DNA from: Rhodamnia argentea
Taxonomy: Eukaryota > Streptophyta > Magnoliopsida > Myrtales > Myrtaceae
NCBI RefSeq assembly: GCF_020921035.1
Contig: NC_063151.1
Span: 28,836,934 to 28,900,933, forward strand
DNA: 64,000 nucleotides
Direction of reading: 5' to 3'
Position numbers and translations under genes: made by a program. Position 1 is the stretch's first letter; every line of letters starts with the position of its first letter. Below the pieces are notes generated by a model. That model saw nothing but the letters and a program-made list of their open reading frames with translations, searched no databases and was not told the origin of the DNA. Shown piece by piece: positions 13,301 through 25,378 of this stretch.

Positions 13301-16300
13301 CGATCTTGTCGAAAAGAATGCCAAGAGGGAAAAGTTATTTTGTGCCATTAGTTTCACAGAAAACTTCACCATAAAACAACAAAAATGCACATCGGTTTGT
13401 GCATATAGACATACCTACTATTATAAAGCACACATTCACATACATGTATATGAGTTTTGTCGTATAACGCTCTCTTCTTTTGAGATCAAATTTAAATTAG
13501 AGTTAATCATCCCAAACGTTCTCTTCATCACTCGTTTTACAAGAAGCATGGTTAGTCTTTGCTTCTCGTAACAATCAGGTACTTCATTCTAGACAAGAGG
13601 TGATTGAAAACCATTTTACTCACATAAAATGGGGCCTTATTAAAGGGGTTACTCAGCAGATATAAAAATAATAGGTTGAAGTGGAGAATGTTCAGAATAT
13701 TGTCTACCACGCTTAACCCCATCGTTGCTTTTCTTATCCACTGTTACATTTATTCCGGTACATATGCAGCATGAACATGCGTGTGCATGTGGTACCGTGT
13801 GCTTTCACCTTATGTACTGAAAGGCTTAAAGTAACGACTAAGATCTTATCCACAAAATTTTACAAGAAAAACTAAGAAAATTATGCATAACTCCACCCAT
13901 TAGAACAGTATCAGGTTCCTTGCAAGTGAAAGGCCTTCCATGCATTTAAAGTTCATGAGGAGTTGAGAACAAGCATGGCTTTCACCAATGAAAGATTTCA
14001 CAAAAATTTCATTTGAAACCTGGAAGACGTAATTATTAAACGTACATAAGGCTTATTAAAATGTAGGAATAAGCATGGCTTTCACCAATGAAAAATGTAC
14101 AACAGTTTCCAGGAGCAAAATTACATGTATTAAAAGAAAAACTGCGACATCTATCAAGTAGGAGCCAAGCACAGAGAAAGGACATTAATACCTTATTTAT
14201 ATCCTCTTCTGTATTGCAATTACATATCAGATAGCTATAAGTCTGACTATCTGGCCTCACATGTGCCTTTTCCATTTGCTTTAGAACCATCAATGCACTG
14301 TGAGGGTCTCTCTGCAAATATCCATATTTTAGCTTTACTTTTTCAAATTCCTCAAGGCGTATGCCATCATGGCTCCAACAAGGAAGAAGAGAAATTTCTT
14401 GCAAATGCATTGTCCCTGTGAGTGTGTGTGCATGTGTTTTCAGACAGAGAGAGAGAGGGAGCTTACAAACCATACCTATGAATTTGACAGTACCTAAAAC
14501 CAAAAATCATACCCTCAACAAATTAACTAGGAGTAACTAGTTTCTTTCACAGAAATGAGACGGTGAGAAAAGAAACAAAGTCGTCATTGACAAGGGAAGG
14601 CTGCGCAAATCATACTTAACAGTTATTACTTTAATCAACATTTAATGCCATATTTTTCTAAATCTGTAAGCCATTTCTCACATTAGTAGGGCTATTTCAC
14701 TGGTTATAGGCACAAAAACCACTGGGCATCGTTCACCAATGAACTCTAATGGTTATCAGCTATGTTACCTAGACTTGGCTGCCAGTATCAGATAATACAA
14801 ATCTACGAGTCCAACTTGCCTAGCCTCACACTTTAGGTTATGGGCGGTGGGCTGAAAAGGATAAAAAAATTACTAGCAAAAACCTATATAAAAAAACGGT
14901 CGATATTATGCAAAAATAACGAATTTTTGTTATTTGGGTGTCTTTTGCACTTATAATTTAGTCGCTGTATAAACTGTGCTGGCCTAGCTTTTAACATCTT
15001 AACTTTCTCCCTTCTTTTTGTTTAATGGCCCTGCAAAATGTTAATATGGGCCTCTCTTTTCCATAAACTTAATGGGTTTCCACATATTATTTTGGGCCAT
15101 AGTATATAATTCAGCCAGAGCTCATATACAGAGGTCAAGACACAGCCCAACAGCAGCCAGTATTCCTCCTCTTCCTCACAAACTCGATCTAGGTTCGGGT
15201 TTTCCTTTAAGCTTTGCTAACACTTGCTCTCACTCGCTTTAGACATGATTGGAAAATTTTTAAATGCTCGTGAAGAATCAATAAAGCAGCTCAAGATTAC
15301 AAGGAACTCACCTCACGATAGTATCCTCCCATTATAGCATTATACATACTAGCTGTAGGTGCCAAATTCATTTTCTGTGCATCCTCAAGCATGTTATAAG
15401 CAGAATCAAACTGCATGAAGCAATTCGAAAGTGAACTGACAGAAGATACAAACAGTAAACGACATTCATCAAGTAGTGTGGCGGTGAAGTAAACACGAGG
15501 AACTTACATCTCTCATTCTCACAGACAAATTTATCATACTTCTGAAGGTATCAGTATTTGGACTGAGATTGTGGCAATGCATCATTGAGTAGATTCGGTG
15601 CACCTTAAGGTTGAATAAGATAAAGAAAGGGCAGAAATCAAAAACACAGACCAAATGCAGCGGTAATAATTCCTAAAGCCAAACATGCATTATATTGAGA
15701 TTTAATTCACCTCATTTAAAGACTTTTCAAGTATACAGAACTTTTGACCAAAAAAAAAAAAAAGGTATACAGAACTATTAGAGAGGCTACGTATACAAAA
15801 TGGATTCTAAGATAAACAACTTACAGAGGAGAATTCATCAATCAAAGAGCACAAGAGCTTAGTGCAACTGGACAAATATAATGGAAAAGAAAAGACCCAC
15901 TGAAAGTTACTGTCATCAAGAATTAAGAAGACACAATTAGGCTAACCAACTGCTGTTTCAACAGAAACCAGCCCATAGAATGACAAACACATAAAACATA
16001 AAAAGTGGGCCTCATTCTATGGGCTGGTTTCTGTTGAAACAGCAGTTGGTTAGCCCCATTTTATCCAGAAAGGTTTAACCTTTCAGACAGAAGGATGGGC
16101 CAAAAGTTTCTCCCAGCCAAACGGAAAGGGAATGAGGGTAGGGGGTTGTTGCTGTGTGGGGGGGGGTGGTGGGGGGTGTTGGGGTGGTTGACTTAAGATA
16201 AGTAGGCCCATATTACAGTCATCAATTCTAAATGCCACATGTCAAAATTTTAACGAGTTGATGTAGGAAGAAAACTACAAAACATGACATGCAGAAGAGA

Positions 16301-19300
16301 CATAATAAATCAAATGTACCAAATTGAAGTCATGATTCTCGTCGCTAGCTCGTAGAATGGAATGTACTACCCCTATGGACAAGGTAAAACCAGCAGCACA
16401 CATTTCTTCCACTATATCCAGAGCTGCGTGCACCTGCAGCCAAATAACATGAGCTGACAAACAGATTAGCGGTCAATAACAATATCATCATGAAATTAGG
16501 TATTATAATTAAGGCACACTTTATGTATCTATTTCAATGTCCTTCAAGTCCAATTATATGTAACAATCAATTGTACGTACCTTGAGTGAAGCACAACAAT
16601 AATCTATGAGACCTTGATATGAAGTTGAAGAAGGTTTCACCTTCAGCTTCTCATGAAGACTATGGAACTTAGTAATGACATCCTCAACCTTAAAAGAAGT
16701 ATAAAGAAATTAGTTGAAAAGTATATTATAATAACCAAATAAACACTGTCATCATATGCACAAGTAACTCACCAGGAAGGGCTTTAAGCTAAATGCACTG
16801 AATAAACTAAACTAATTTTTCAGACTGCAAAAGACGAATTCATGTACGTAAAACCTATATGCTAGAACACGATAGTATCGAAGTGGTTACAATAAGATTG
16901 TGGGAAAAAGATAAGTTCCTCTTAATCACTAGATTTAGAAGCCAATACACAAAAGAAATCTATTCATGTTTGCCTATACTCCTCCCGTAGTGGCATCATT
17001 AGAATACCTGATCAGAGCTATTATAATCTTTTTGATTTTTCATTTCAATAATTTATTTGCTGTACCAGCATAACAATTCACACAGGGTCCTGATTAAACT
17101 ATGGATCTGCTCATGTGGCCAGTAAAACAGTAAAGCATCACGAGAATATCTTCCTGGTATGCACTGTACACCTGAATATTGCAAAGGAGACCTGTGGTCG
17201 AGATGAAGATCGTTAGGAACTCACCACCCATGTACTGACCAAGAAAAATGGGGGGAAAGGTGCTGGCAGAAACAACTGAATATCCTAGCCAGACTTTCTG
17301 TGGACAAATATTTTAAAACTTGCCCCTCATAGTCCAGCTCAAAGTTTACAATGGTCACTAAAATAAAGAAACACTCGAACATAAAAGTGAAAAAAAAAAA
17401 AAAATTACTCAAAGATGAAATATTGTGGAAATGTTTGGCAGATATAAATCGAATCAAACATTTCCCAAAAACTCAGAACAGGCATGCACTCATAGGCATG
17501 CATGCACAAGCACATGCATGTAAATTCTCATAAGTTTTAGCATAAAGAGGTGGTACGGACCTAAAACCCATAAAAAGTTATTTGGCAACATACCCCATGA
17601 TAAATATTATGCAAATATTTATACTCAACTCAACCAAAGCATGACCATAGATGATATACCCTATGTTACACGGACACGGGACACGGCATGCCGACACGTG
17701 AATTCTCAAAAAATAGAAAATTCCAACATGCTGGGACACGTTTTATATTATATATATTTATATATACATGATAAATTATCTTTTTTATAATTTCAACAAT
17801 AATACATCATGATGCCGAAACTATTATTAATCTCCTCCTTAGAAAGGTCTCACAGAATATATCATGTGTAGGCAAAGCAAAACAATACCTTGCGCAACGA
17901 CAAAATCAAGCGGAATCAAATCTCGGTAAAATTGCCACATGCGGCACAAGAACCGAGTATGTTATAAAAAGCAATTCAAGAAACGGTGGAATAAAAAAAT
18001 CATAGAACAGTAAAATTAAGTGGGGGAGAGAGATGGGCGTACGCAATTCGCAAGCCAAGATGAAAGGCGGGTGAAATTGAGAAGATCCAAAACCCCCGTT
18101 TGGAACAGAGGCGCGAGCAAAGGAGTGATACCTTGAGGTGGCGCAGCGAGAGTAGAGGCGTGAATAGAGGCTAGCGATTGAGGCGGCGAGCCGAGGCACG
18201 AGCGGAAGCTAGTCGATAGTCGCGAGAGGGAGAGGGAGAGGGAGAGGCGGGCGTGAGCAGAGGCCGGCGATGGGAGTCGGCGACGGCGGCGAGGCGCGAG
18301 AGGCAGAGGCCGGTCGACACCCGACAATCGCGAGAGGGAGGGGGAGAGGTGAGTCGGGCGACCGTGAGGGATGAGTTAGAAATTAGGTCAAACTTGGGCA
18401 TTTTGTCTATTTTAACGTCGGACACGAGATATTTTAACGTCGGACACGTGTGTCCGTGTAGTTGACCTCGAGTCCGGACTCGGACACGTGTTCAACGTGT
18501 GTCCGAGAAGAGTCCGGCGGTGTCCCAGCGTGTTGGACACATGTCCGAGTCCGACAAGTGTTCGACATGGAAAAAAATTGCAAAACTGCGAGTCCTTGTA
18601 ACATAGGATATACCATCAAAAGGGATGGATATTAAGAATTTATACATATTGGCAAAGTCGAGCAGCCCCAAACCTAAAATCTTAACTTGTGAACCCATAA
18701 ATTCGGAGCTCTCGATCTTAACGAGTATAACATTGAACTACTATGGGGATGTTCATCAGTCTTCGTTGATTTTAACTTGCAAATTGAGAACCATTTCCAT
18801 CTGGTTTCAAATGTCTGTTCCTTTCTAATTCAAATCTTTAGAGAGAATGATTATGTAATTGTCTCTACAACATCCATCTTTTGTCTAATATCTGTAGCAG
18901 TAACATTCATATCAAAAAGCATATAACGGTAAGTCATACGGATCATCACGGCATATTGAGAAATTTACCAAAAGTGGGTGCCTCCATGAGCGTGCCATTT
19001 AAATAAATTCAAAGAAATTTTTTCTAGAGCACATATCCCCTATTTAAATGAGTCGCCCAGCTATTGGGCGGGGGGCCAAGCATATGGGGGTTGTGGGTTT
19101 GGGGGGAAGGAGGGAGAGAATGGAACCCAAAAAATTAATTACTAAATTAAACAAATAAAACAGTGCTGGCACACTTGGAATACCAAACGAAGTCTGTGCG
19201 AGCAAAAAGATAGCTAGGAGACAGAGGTGCTTCTAAGAATAATGGACCCAAGGAATTACCAGTAACATTCATGAGAATCCTCACCGATAAATTTGGCATA

Positions 19301-22300
19301 TAAGCAACATAATCAAAAATGAACTTTGTCACATGCTCCGCTCTATCATCTGCAGCATATTGTTCAAACCATCAATTCTAGAAATAGTTCTCACTTGCAA
19401 AGAAATATACTGTTTAAGAAAATATTAGTCGTTCACTATTGCCCACAGAACCCAAGAGTTGCTCTGAACAAAAGTTTGCAATACCAAACTGTAATATAAT
19501 ATTGAAGGATCATCTACTGATTCCAGCCATATCTTTGAATGACCTGGAATAGTGACCGACTTAAAACCATTGAATTAACTTTTATTGTTTCTATTCGACA
19601 CCAGAGTCTCTGAAACTGCTTGTCCAAAGATGTTAGGAAAGGACAATGTAAAAGTGGACAGAACTGAAATAGTTTATTAATCCAGCAATATATAATAAGC
19701 TCCATTAACCACACCTAATTAGGTACCTAAAAATAAGGTAAATTTGTAAATAAAGGCTTATCGTACACAAAGTACGAGAGCACAAACTTACGATGGTCTT
19801 TAAGCGCCAGAAGGAATTGTTCTGCAAGGAAATCCTTCTTTAACTTTCCCAAAGAGGTAAAGATGCTTGTTAGACACTCCAAAGATGATATATTCCGGAT
19901 GTCTAAGACTTCTAAAAAATGCAAGAGCTCCTCTCGATCACTTCCACATAAAGCTAACAAGTAGTTTCCTGTAACAAGAAATAAGAAAAAAGCTGGTGAC
20001 GAATCAAGATCACCAAATCAAAGGAAGTGAACATGTACAGCCTGAACCTATTGATATTAGAAGCAATAAAATTAGCAAGCAGCGGTAATATAGATAATTG
20101 TTGGGAAGACAGCATCTACAAAAAAGATGTTCAATATTAAAGGCAAATATCTCTTGCGATGGAACCTCACTATTATGTCAGTGGGGCAATATTAAACATA
20201 TCTTTCTTTGTCTTTAAATCACTGAGACACATTTCCAATTTTCCTTTGCAGAAAGTTATGATTTTGTGTTAGGCAAGACTCCTTTCATGAGTAATATATT
20301 TTCATAGCCTTACATATATGCCTCACAGCAGGGTTAGCAAATTTGTTCAGAAGATCTTATGGATCAGGGTTGAGCAATGATAATTGATGAATAAGTTATG
20401 ACCAAGAGAAAATAAGAACATATTACTTCTAAAGTAACTCTGCGCTAATATATGAGGCATCATCCTTGAATGGACCAGATTACTCATCATCCCACTTACA
20501 ACAAATGCAAATTTAATTAACCTAATGGACCAAGAAAGAGAAAATCGCTGTTCCTAAGTTTGCATCTCTTAATTTCTCTTTCACCACGTGTTATGCCACA
20601 AGAATTTACAGTTCTATATCATTCTTGTCACATTACAAAACTGTAAGGTTTGGTTGCAAAAGGAACATGACATTGACCAAGCCATCCATTATTGAGCAAT
20701 AAAAAACTTACTATATTGCTATAATGACACAACCCAATGCAACAAGCCTAATCAAGAAATCTAGCAAATGTATTAACAAAAGAGCCAAAAGGCTTACCTG
20801 CTAAGTCATATTTGTCTTCTCCATCATGACCTGTTACATGGTTAAAGAGTTCTCGGATCTTTTCTTCTTGATCAGTTCTAACATAAAGCAGCATCTCATA
20901 ATAACCAACCCTTGATATAGAGCTGGGATTATCATCTTTGATGAGTCTACCAAAGAAATGGAACTCTTCTACCATCTCCATGTCAATCAAGTACATCAGA
21001 AATGGACCATAAGTATCCTCCTCTATTGGGAACCCTTGCTCCCTCATTGATTTGAATAGCCTAAAAGCCTTATGAATCTCTTGCAAGGCAACCTCCTCCT
21101 CATCACTTCCCCTAGCCTTCTCTATGCAAATAGCTATCAGTGAATTGTATTCTTTTACTCCGGTTTCATGTCCCAATTTACCAAATACCTGCAACGTAGC
21201 TTCGGTTCCTAGCACCTGTGCACACATCTTGACCAAACGGTCATATCGCCGCACCAGAGTATTTTTGAAGATCCATCTTTGCTTTCTTTCACGTAAAGCT
21301 TCCTTGTGAAATAACGCTTTTGTCCGAGACATATCCGCAAACAATGGTTTACTCAATACTACCTCTAGAGACTTCAGGTTACAATCTTCTGAATCAGGTG
21401 AATCAATGGAAGAATCACCTAAGAAAGATAATGCAAACGTACGAGCCGCATAAATTTATCTAACTAGATTGTTTTCAATAATAACAGTGGCAGTAATCAG
21501 CTTTATCAAGAAAGATAAAAGAGAACTATTCATACGATATCCTGGTACAGTCCAGATAGTGATATGCAGAAGAAGTTAGTGCTTTTCTTAAATAAAAAGG
21601 CAAAAGCAGATGTCATCATTATAAAAATGAAGCAACAGTTTAAATGAATTACGGAGTATTAAGCAAGTAACACTTCTGAAAGCCTAATTGATAAGCATAA
21701 AAGAACGTCTTCTTGGCACCACGACCAATCTCAAAATTCTGAATTTTTATTTATCTACTACAGATAGAAACTACAAATGCAAGCCGAACTAGATCCAAAA
21801 TAATAATTAATCATAGCGAAATCAATGAACACATACTGCGGAGGACATGTTTTATCTCGTTCGACATCTCGTTTGACAGCTGCTTCCCCGGCAAAGCATC
21901 TGAGGAATACCATCACGTAACAATCAACCCAAAAGGTGAACAAACCCCCCCAAAAAAAAAAAAGCAACTAAAAGGGACTACAGGTTCAGCTATCCTCTGT
22001 CACTGGTAAAAAATCAAGAGTAACTAAAGCACGCTAATCAGACACTGAACTATAAAACCTTCCAGCGTCAAGCAACACAACCTTTAAGTTAAGGGGTGCC
22101 CTTGGCCATGAACCTCCTTTGCCTTTTTTATTCAACCAACTCTTCTACTTACCGCAAAAAAAATAAAAATAAAAAAAGTAAGAGGCTTTAATTTGCATCA
22201 TTATAAAAGAGCTCAACTTTCAGTTAGATCACGACAATCCAGTCTTTGTAACAGACTATTCAGATATCTCGCGCTAGCTTATTCTCCTATTCGCATAATG

Positions 22301-22755
22301 CCTGATATAATCCCAGCCTCCAGACGCAAACAACCACCCTTAGATCATTCCGAGGAAACCTAAGCGCAAGCTATACTCCATCTCCACGACGTCGTACGCT
22401 TCCGAGCAACCAAAACAACCAACTTACCAAATGGTTCGGCTGCGTCCACCTCCGTTCTGGAGACGGACTTGCTCCGCGTTAGCTTCGGAGTGAACCTGTC
22501 GGAGAGCGAATGCCGCGCGGCAGGGCTTTCCGAGAGCCTTCGGAGAGTGTCGGTGATGGTGGAGGACGTGGATGGAGACGACGAAGACAAAGAGTCGTCG
22601 ATTGAAGAGAGGACGTCCTTGAGAGACGCGTCCTTGGCAGAGGCGGCGACTTTGTTGGCAGATTTCACAGCTGATCGAAATAGCGCGCTCAATTTGAGGG
22701 AGGAGGAAGAGGACATTTGAGCTGCAAGCTCCTCCTCCGTCTTCGGCTTCGACAA
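10327..22755 (-). CDS. Intron-rich pentatricopeptide repeat protein, At4g04790-like, probably mitochondrial
   Basis: PPR proteins bind organellar RNA through tandem 35-residue helical hairpins and act in RNA processing or translation. Sixteen exons close in one frame of about 895 residues: 22428-22755, 21837-21899, 20798-21418, 19792-19968, 19285-19349, 16581-16688, 16320-16433, 15508-15603, 15312-15410, 14192-14311, 12442-12546, 11645-11809, 11446-11573, 11287-11365, 10693-10907, 10327-10531. The N-terminus (SALFRSAVKSANKVAASAKD) is basic and Ser/Ala-rich, as in mitochondrial presequences. The large exon encodes RRYDRLVKMCAQVLG and following PPR-like helices; later exons of 32-40 codons each hold about one repeat (for example DSAYNMLEDAQKMNLAP and HRIYSMMHCHNLSPNTDTF). 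The tail is Lys/Arg-rich (KVAKHIKSRKGKK). A second Met at 22714-22716 could be the true start (882 residues). The similarity to Arabidopsis At4g04790/At4g21880 is from memory; the family is sure, the exact orthologue less so. Introns hold a hAT-like element and a foldback. Confidence 0.88.
12956..13005. repeat. Short tandem duplication (25-bp unit, two copies) in a PPR intron
   Basis: The unit containing AGCACGAACTYGTCTACGG occurs twice in a row with a period of 25 bases and one C/T difference between copies. It lies in the intron between exons 12442-12546 and 14192-14311 and has no visible coding value. Confidence 0.85.
13971..14093. repeat. Pair of 23-bp direct repeats, 100 bases apart, in a PPR intron
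   Basis: AAGCATGGCTTTCACCAATG plus AAA occurs at 13971-13993 and again at 14071-14093. The flanks differ, so this is a small local copy rather than a tandem array. Confidence 0.9.
15940..16055. repeat. Perfect 44-bp inverted repeat with 28-bp loop (foldback) in a PPR intron
   Basis: Arms 15940-15983 and 16012-16055 are exact reverse complements over 44 bases, separated by 28 bases. The intron is 15604-16319. The perfect match implies recent origin or selection on the hairpin. Transcription of the PPR gene in either sense would give a strong stem-loop. No known plant microRNA sequence was recognised in the arms. It could be a tiny foldback element, but no target duplication is evident outside the arms. 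Confidence 0.95.
16120..16190 (+). repeat. G-rich tract able to form G-quadruplex structures
   Basis: The plus strand has a dense series of G runs (GGG, GGGGG, nine or more G, GGTGGGGGG, GGGG) with short T- or A-containing loops. It lies 65 bases right of the perfect inverted repeat, in the same PPR intron. Because the gene is on the minus strand, the pre-mRNA carries the C-rich version and the G runs are on the template strand. Confidence 0.8.
17661..18606. mobile_element. Non-autonomous hAT-like DNA transposon in a PPR intron
   Basis: The element is 946 bp, starts CTATGTTAC and ends GTAACATAG, and is flanked by a perfect 8-bp direct repeat GATATACC (17653-17660 and 18607-18614). Subterminal copies of short motifs of the GGACACG/CGTGTCC type are dense at both ends. 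The middle is GC-rich with GGGAGA repeats. No transposase frame is present. Eight-base target duplications fit the hAT superfamily, and similar CTATGTTRC-ended short elements are familiar from other dicots. It sits in the large intron between PPR exons 16581-16688 and 19285-19349. Confidence 0.85.
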
Positions 22756-25378
22756 TTCCAGACCGTCAAGAGGGTTTTGAGAGGTTTTACGTTGTGCACA
22801 TTTCGCTTTGCTGCGCTTCTCGTCCTCCGTTTTCTACTGTGCAAGCTACAATGAAGCCGTATCAGGAACGAAGAATGCTGAGGCTGAAATGACGCCGTTT
22901 CAGGTGGATCACTTCGCTCCTTTCCCAATTGGGGGTGTTCCATTTCGACTCGTGGGCCTGAAGAGCCCAAACCTCCTTGGTGGGCCGGGTCAAGTCCAGC
23001 CCGATTTGGAAGGAAATGGTCCGCACTCAACTTCAAAGCTTCTCTACCCTAGATAGACCTTGAAGCAAAAGATCTGCAAGAAGATTCATAAAAAACCTGA
23101 GGACCAATAAAAAATTGGAAAAAAAAAGAAAAAGAATTGACCCTAAAGAGTTGGCTCTAGGTAAGGGACATCGGACGGGTCAGGTGTGGGACTCGACGTC
23201 GCGAGTCCAACACTTTTTTTTTTGCGGAATGTTACTAATTTCTTTTGGTGCACCTTCTCGGGTGAAAACCGTGACTTAATTAGGTCTTGAGTTAGTAAGA
23301 ATTCATAGATCTCAAGAATTTAGTGGGACTATGTCCAATTCACCCTATCATGAAAAAAAAAATAGACTTATGCTTATTTAGCAAGGTAAAATTTAGTTTT
23401 CCATTAATATATTAACTTATTTTCTAAGTTTGGAATTTTAGTTTTCCCTTGCTATATCATCTTATTTGGTGGATGAAATTTACAAACCTCGAAACAAATA
23501 TGTTTTGTGAAACTTCCAAATCAAAATTTTTGGATCACGATATGCCATGGAATTGATATTTCACATACCAAATGACCTAATCAGAACTTTCACATGAAGA
23601 AAACATGTCCAAATTCCGTGATAGATTCGTTGTTTTTCCCTTGAGATCTTCTTCAGGAACCTCATCCTCCAGTTCTATCTTTTGTTTTGCAAGTTAGAAG
23701 CCCTAAATTCTCTCTCACTTCACTTATTCAAGAAATCCTTCCAGCAATTGCTACACAAAATCCGCAACCGATACTAAAGTTGAAATCAACGTCTGTCTGC
23801 ATACATAACATGAATGTCGTCCACAAACGCCATACAAAGCTGATCGATCCATGCGTTCGATGACGATGACGATGCTGGCAATGTCTATAGAAGAGAGAAA
23901 GAGTTAAATGCAGAGAAGTGATTGGTCTCCACATGCCTCGGATCCAGACTCCACTCCAGAGAAACCTTATCTGAAAATCCACGTCAAGTACAATAATGAA
24001 CTCAAATCTCCGAGCTACTACAGAAGAAAACAAAACTTGTCCGCGTGCGCAATCTGGCATTCGTCGGGCTTGCCCGGCAGCAGTTGGAAGCATGCTGTAT
24101 GGCGACCAAGTACTGAGGGTTTCGACCCCAGATGTCATTACCGCCCCTTGGGCCTCCGACCTTTCAAAAACAAAGAAATACCTTTCGGACAGGAACAAAA
24201 AGCAGCTTTCCCCGAGGAATTATTACCCAACAGCGACGCTCGATTCGCTATTTCGAGCTGATTATACGTCGAAACAGCGCGTTCCATGTAAGACCGCCGA
24301 AGAACATACAACATTTCATTTCAACCCCACGTTTACTTGGTTAGGACTCTGATTGAATCTGGCCCCTGTACAACGCCCGTTTACATGTGGTTCAAGAGAA
24401 CTTTTTGGCTTTTAGGGCATGTCTGGTTCTGCAGCATATGTTGTCCTTAGGGGGACCCTGAAACAGATGAAGTGTGTACGACGACAGACGTGGCTCGATG
24501 GAGATACTTCACTTCACATGGGTTTTGTCTGCAAGATACTGGGCAAAATCTATCTCAAGCTCGGAAGGGGATACTTCTTCCTCTCGCGCTATTATTGCAG
24601 TCTTTTTCTTCATCCACTTCAGGTCCTGCTATGCGTGCACGTGACCTGGGAGATCGAGTTCGATGAGATGATGGAGGGGATAGTACTGGGGCTATAGACC
24701 ATCCTTTCATGTGTGGAGCAACATCAAAATGACCACATCAATGTAAAGAGCATACAAGACCCATTTACAACCGAAGATGCGAGAATCAAACTTGTATAAA
24801 TGAGCTTGAACTATGCTAGTCTGTCTTACATCAGGAAGACCTAGGCTAAAATTCCACGTAACTTTCTTAGACGTAAGATTGTTTGCACTTGATCGATATA
24901 GATGACGTGAAATTTGCATCGGAGTAACACATGCCTAAGCCACATAGGTCGATGTTCTCTTTAATATATAGAAAAAGAAGGGAGAGAGTGAGTCGCGTTT
25001 GTGCTCTATCAGGCGCGCCATCATCCATGAGAGAAGAGGACGAAGACAGTTCACAGCACAATTAAGAGGTACCAATTGGAGTGCAGTCAAATCCACCATA
25101 CCTGACCAACTCCAAAAGAGAACAAAGCCAAGAAAAGATGGCACGTAGCGTCTCTCCATGTAAATTGGAAGAGAGGTACAAGATTCGATTGACAAAGAAC
25201 CAGAACCACCAACTTCCCTGACCCCAAACTCATGTAAAACACACACAGCAACAAACAAAATTCTCTCTGACATAGGGAGAGAGGGCATGTGAGCTTGAAC
25301 TCGCAAGCAAAATTACCACCTATACGCAACCATGTATATCTGTATACGAATATATGTTTACAGCGGTGTAGTATACCC
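22756..25378. other. Intergenic region between the PPR gene start and the gibberellin oxidase 3' end
   Basis: The right part should hold the GA2-oxidase 3' UTR; the left part holds the PPR 5' UTR and promoter. About 23880-24400 has more balanced base composition than its surroundings and long overlapping frames on both strands, but none has a recognisable product or a convincing gene structure. I see no repeat with clear ends. Confidence 0.5.
22951..22988. promoter_or_regulatory. Site II-type promoter motifs upstream of the PPR gene
   Basis: TGGGCC occurs at 22953-22958 and 22981-22986, with GCCCA at 22965-22969 between them. They lie about 200-230 bases before the PPR start codon. Site II elements (TGGGCY, bound by TCP factors) are common in promoters of genes for organelle and translation proteins, which fits an organellar PPR protein. 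The function here is inferred from motif and position only. Confidence 0.5.

Noticed and set aside
18016-18425. Ser/Arg-rich frames in the PPR intron
   Set aside because: They lie wholly inside the hAT-like element 17661-18606 and are low-complexity translations of GGGAGA arrays.
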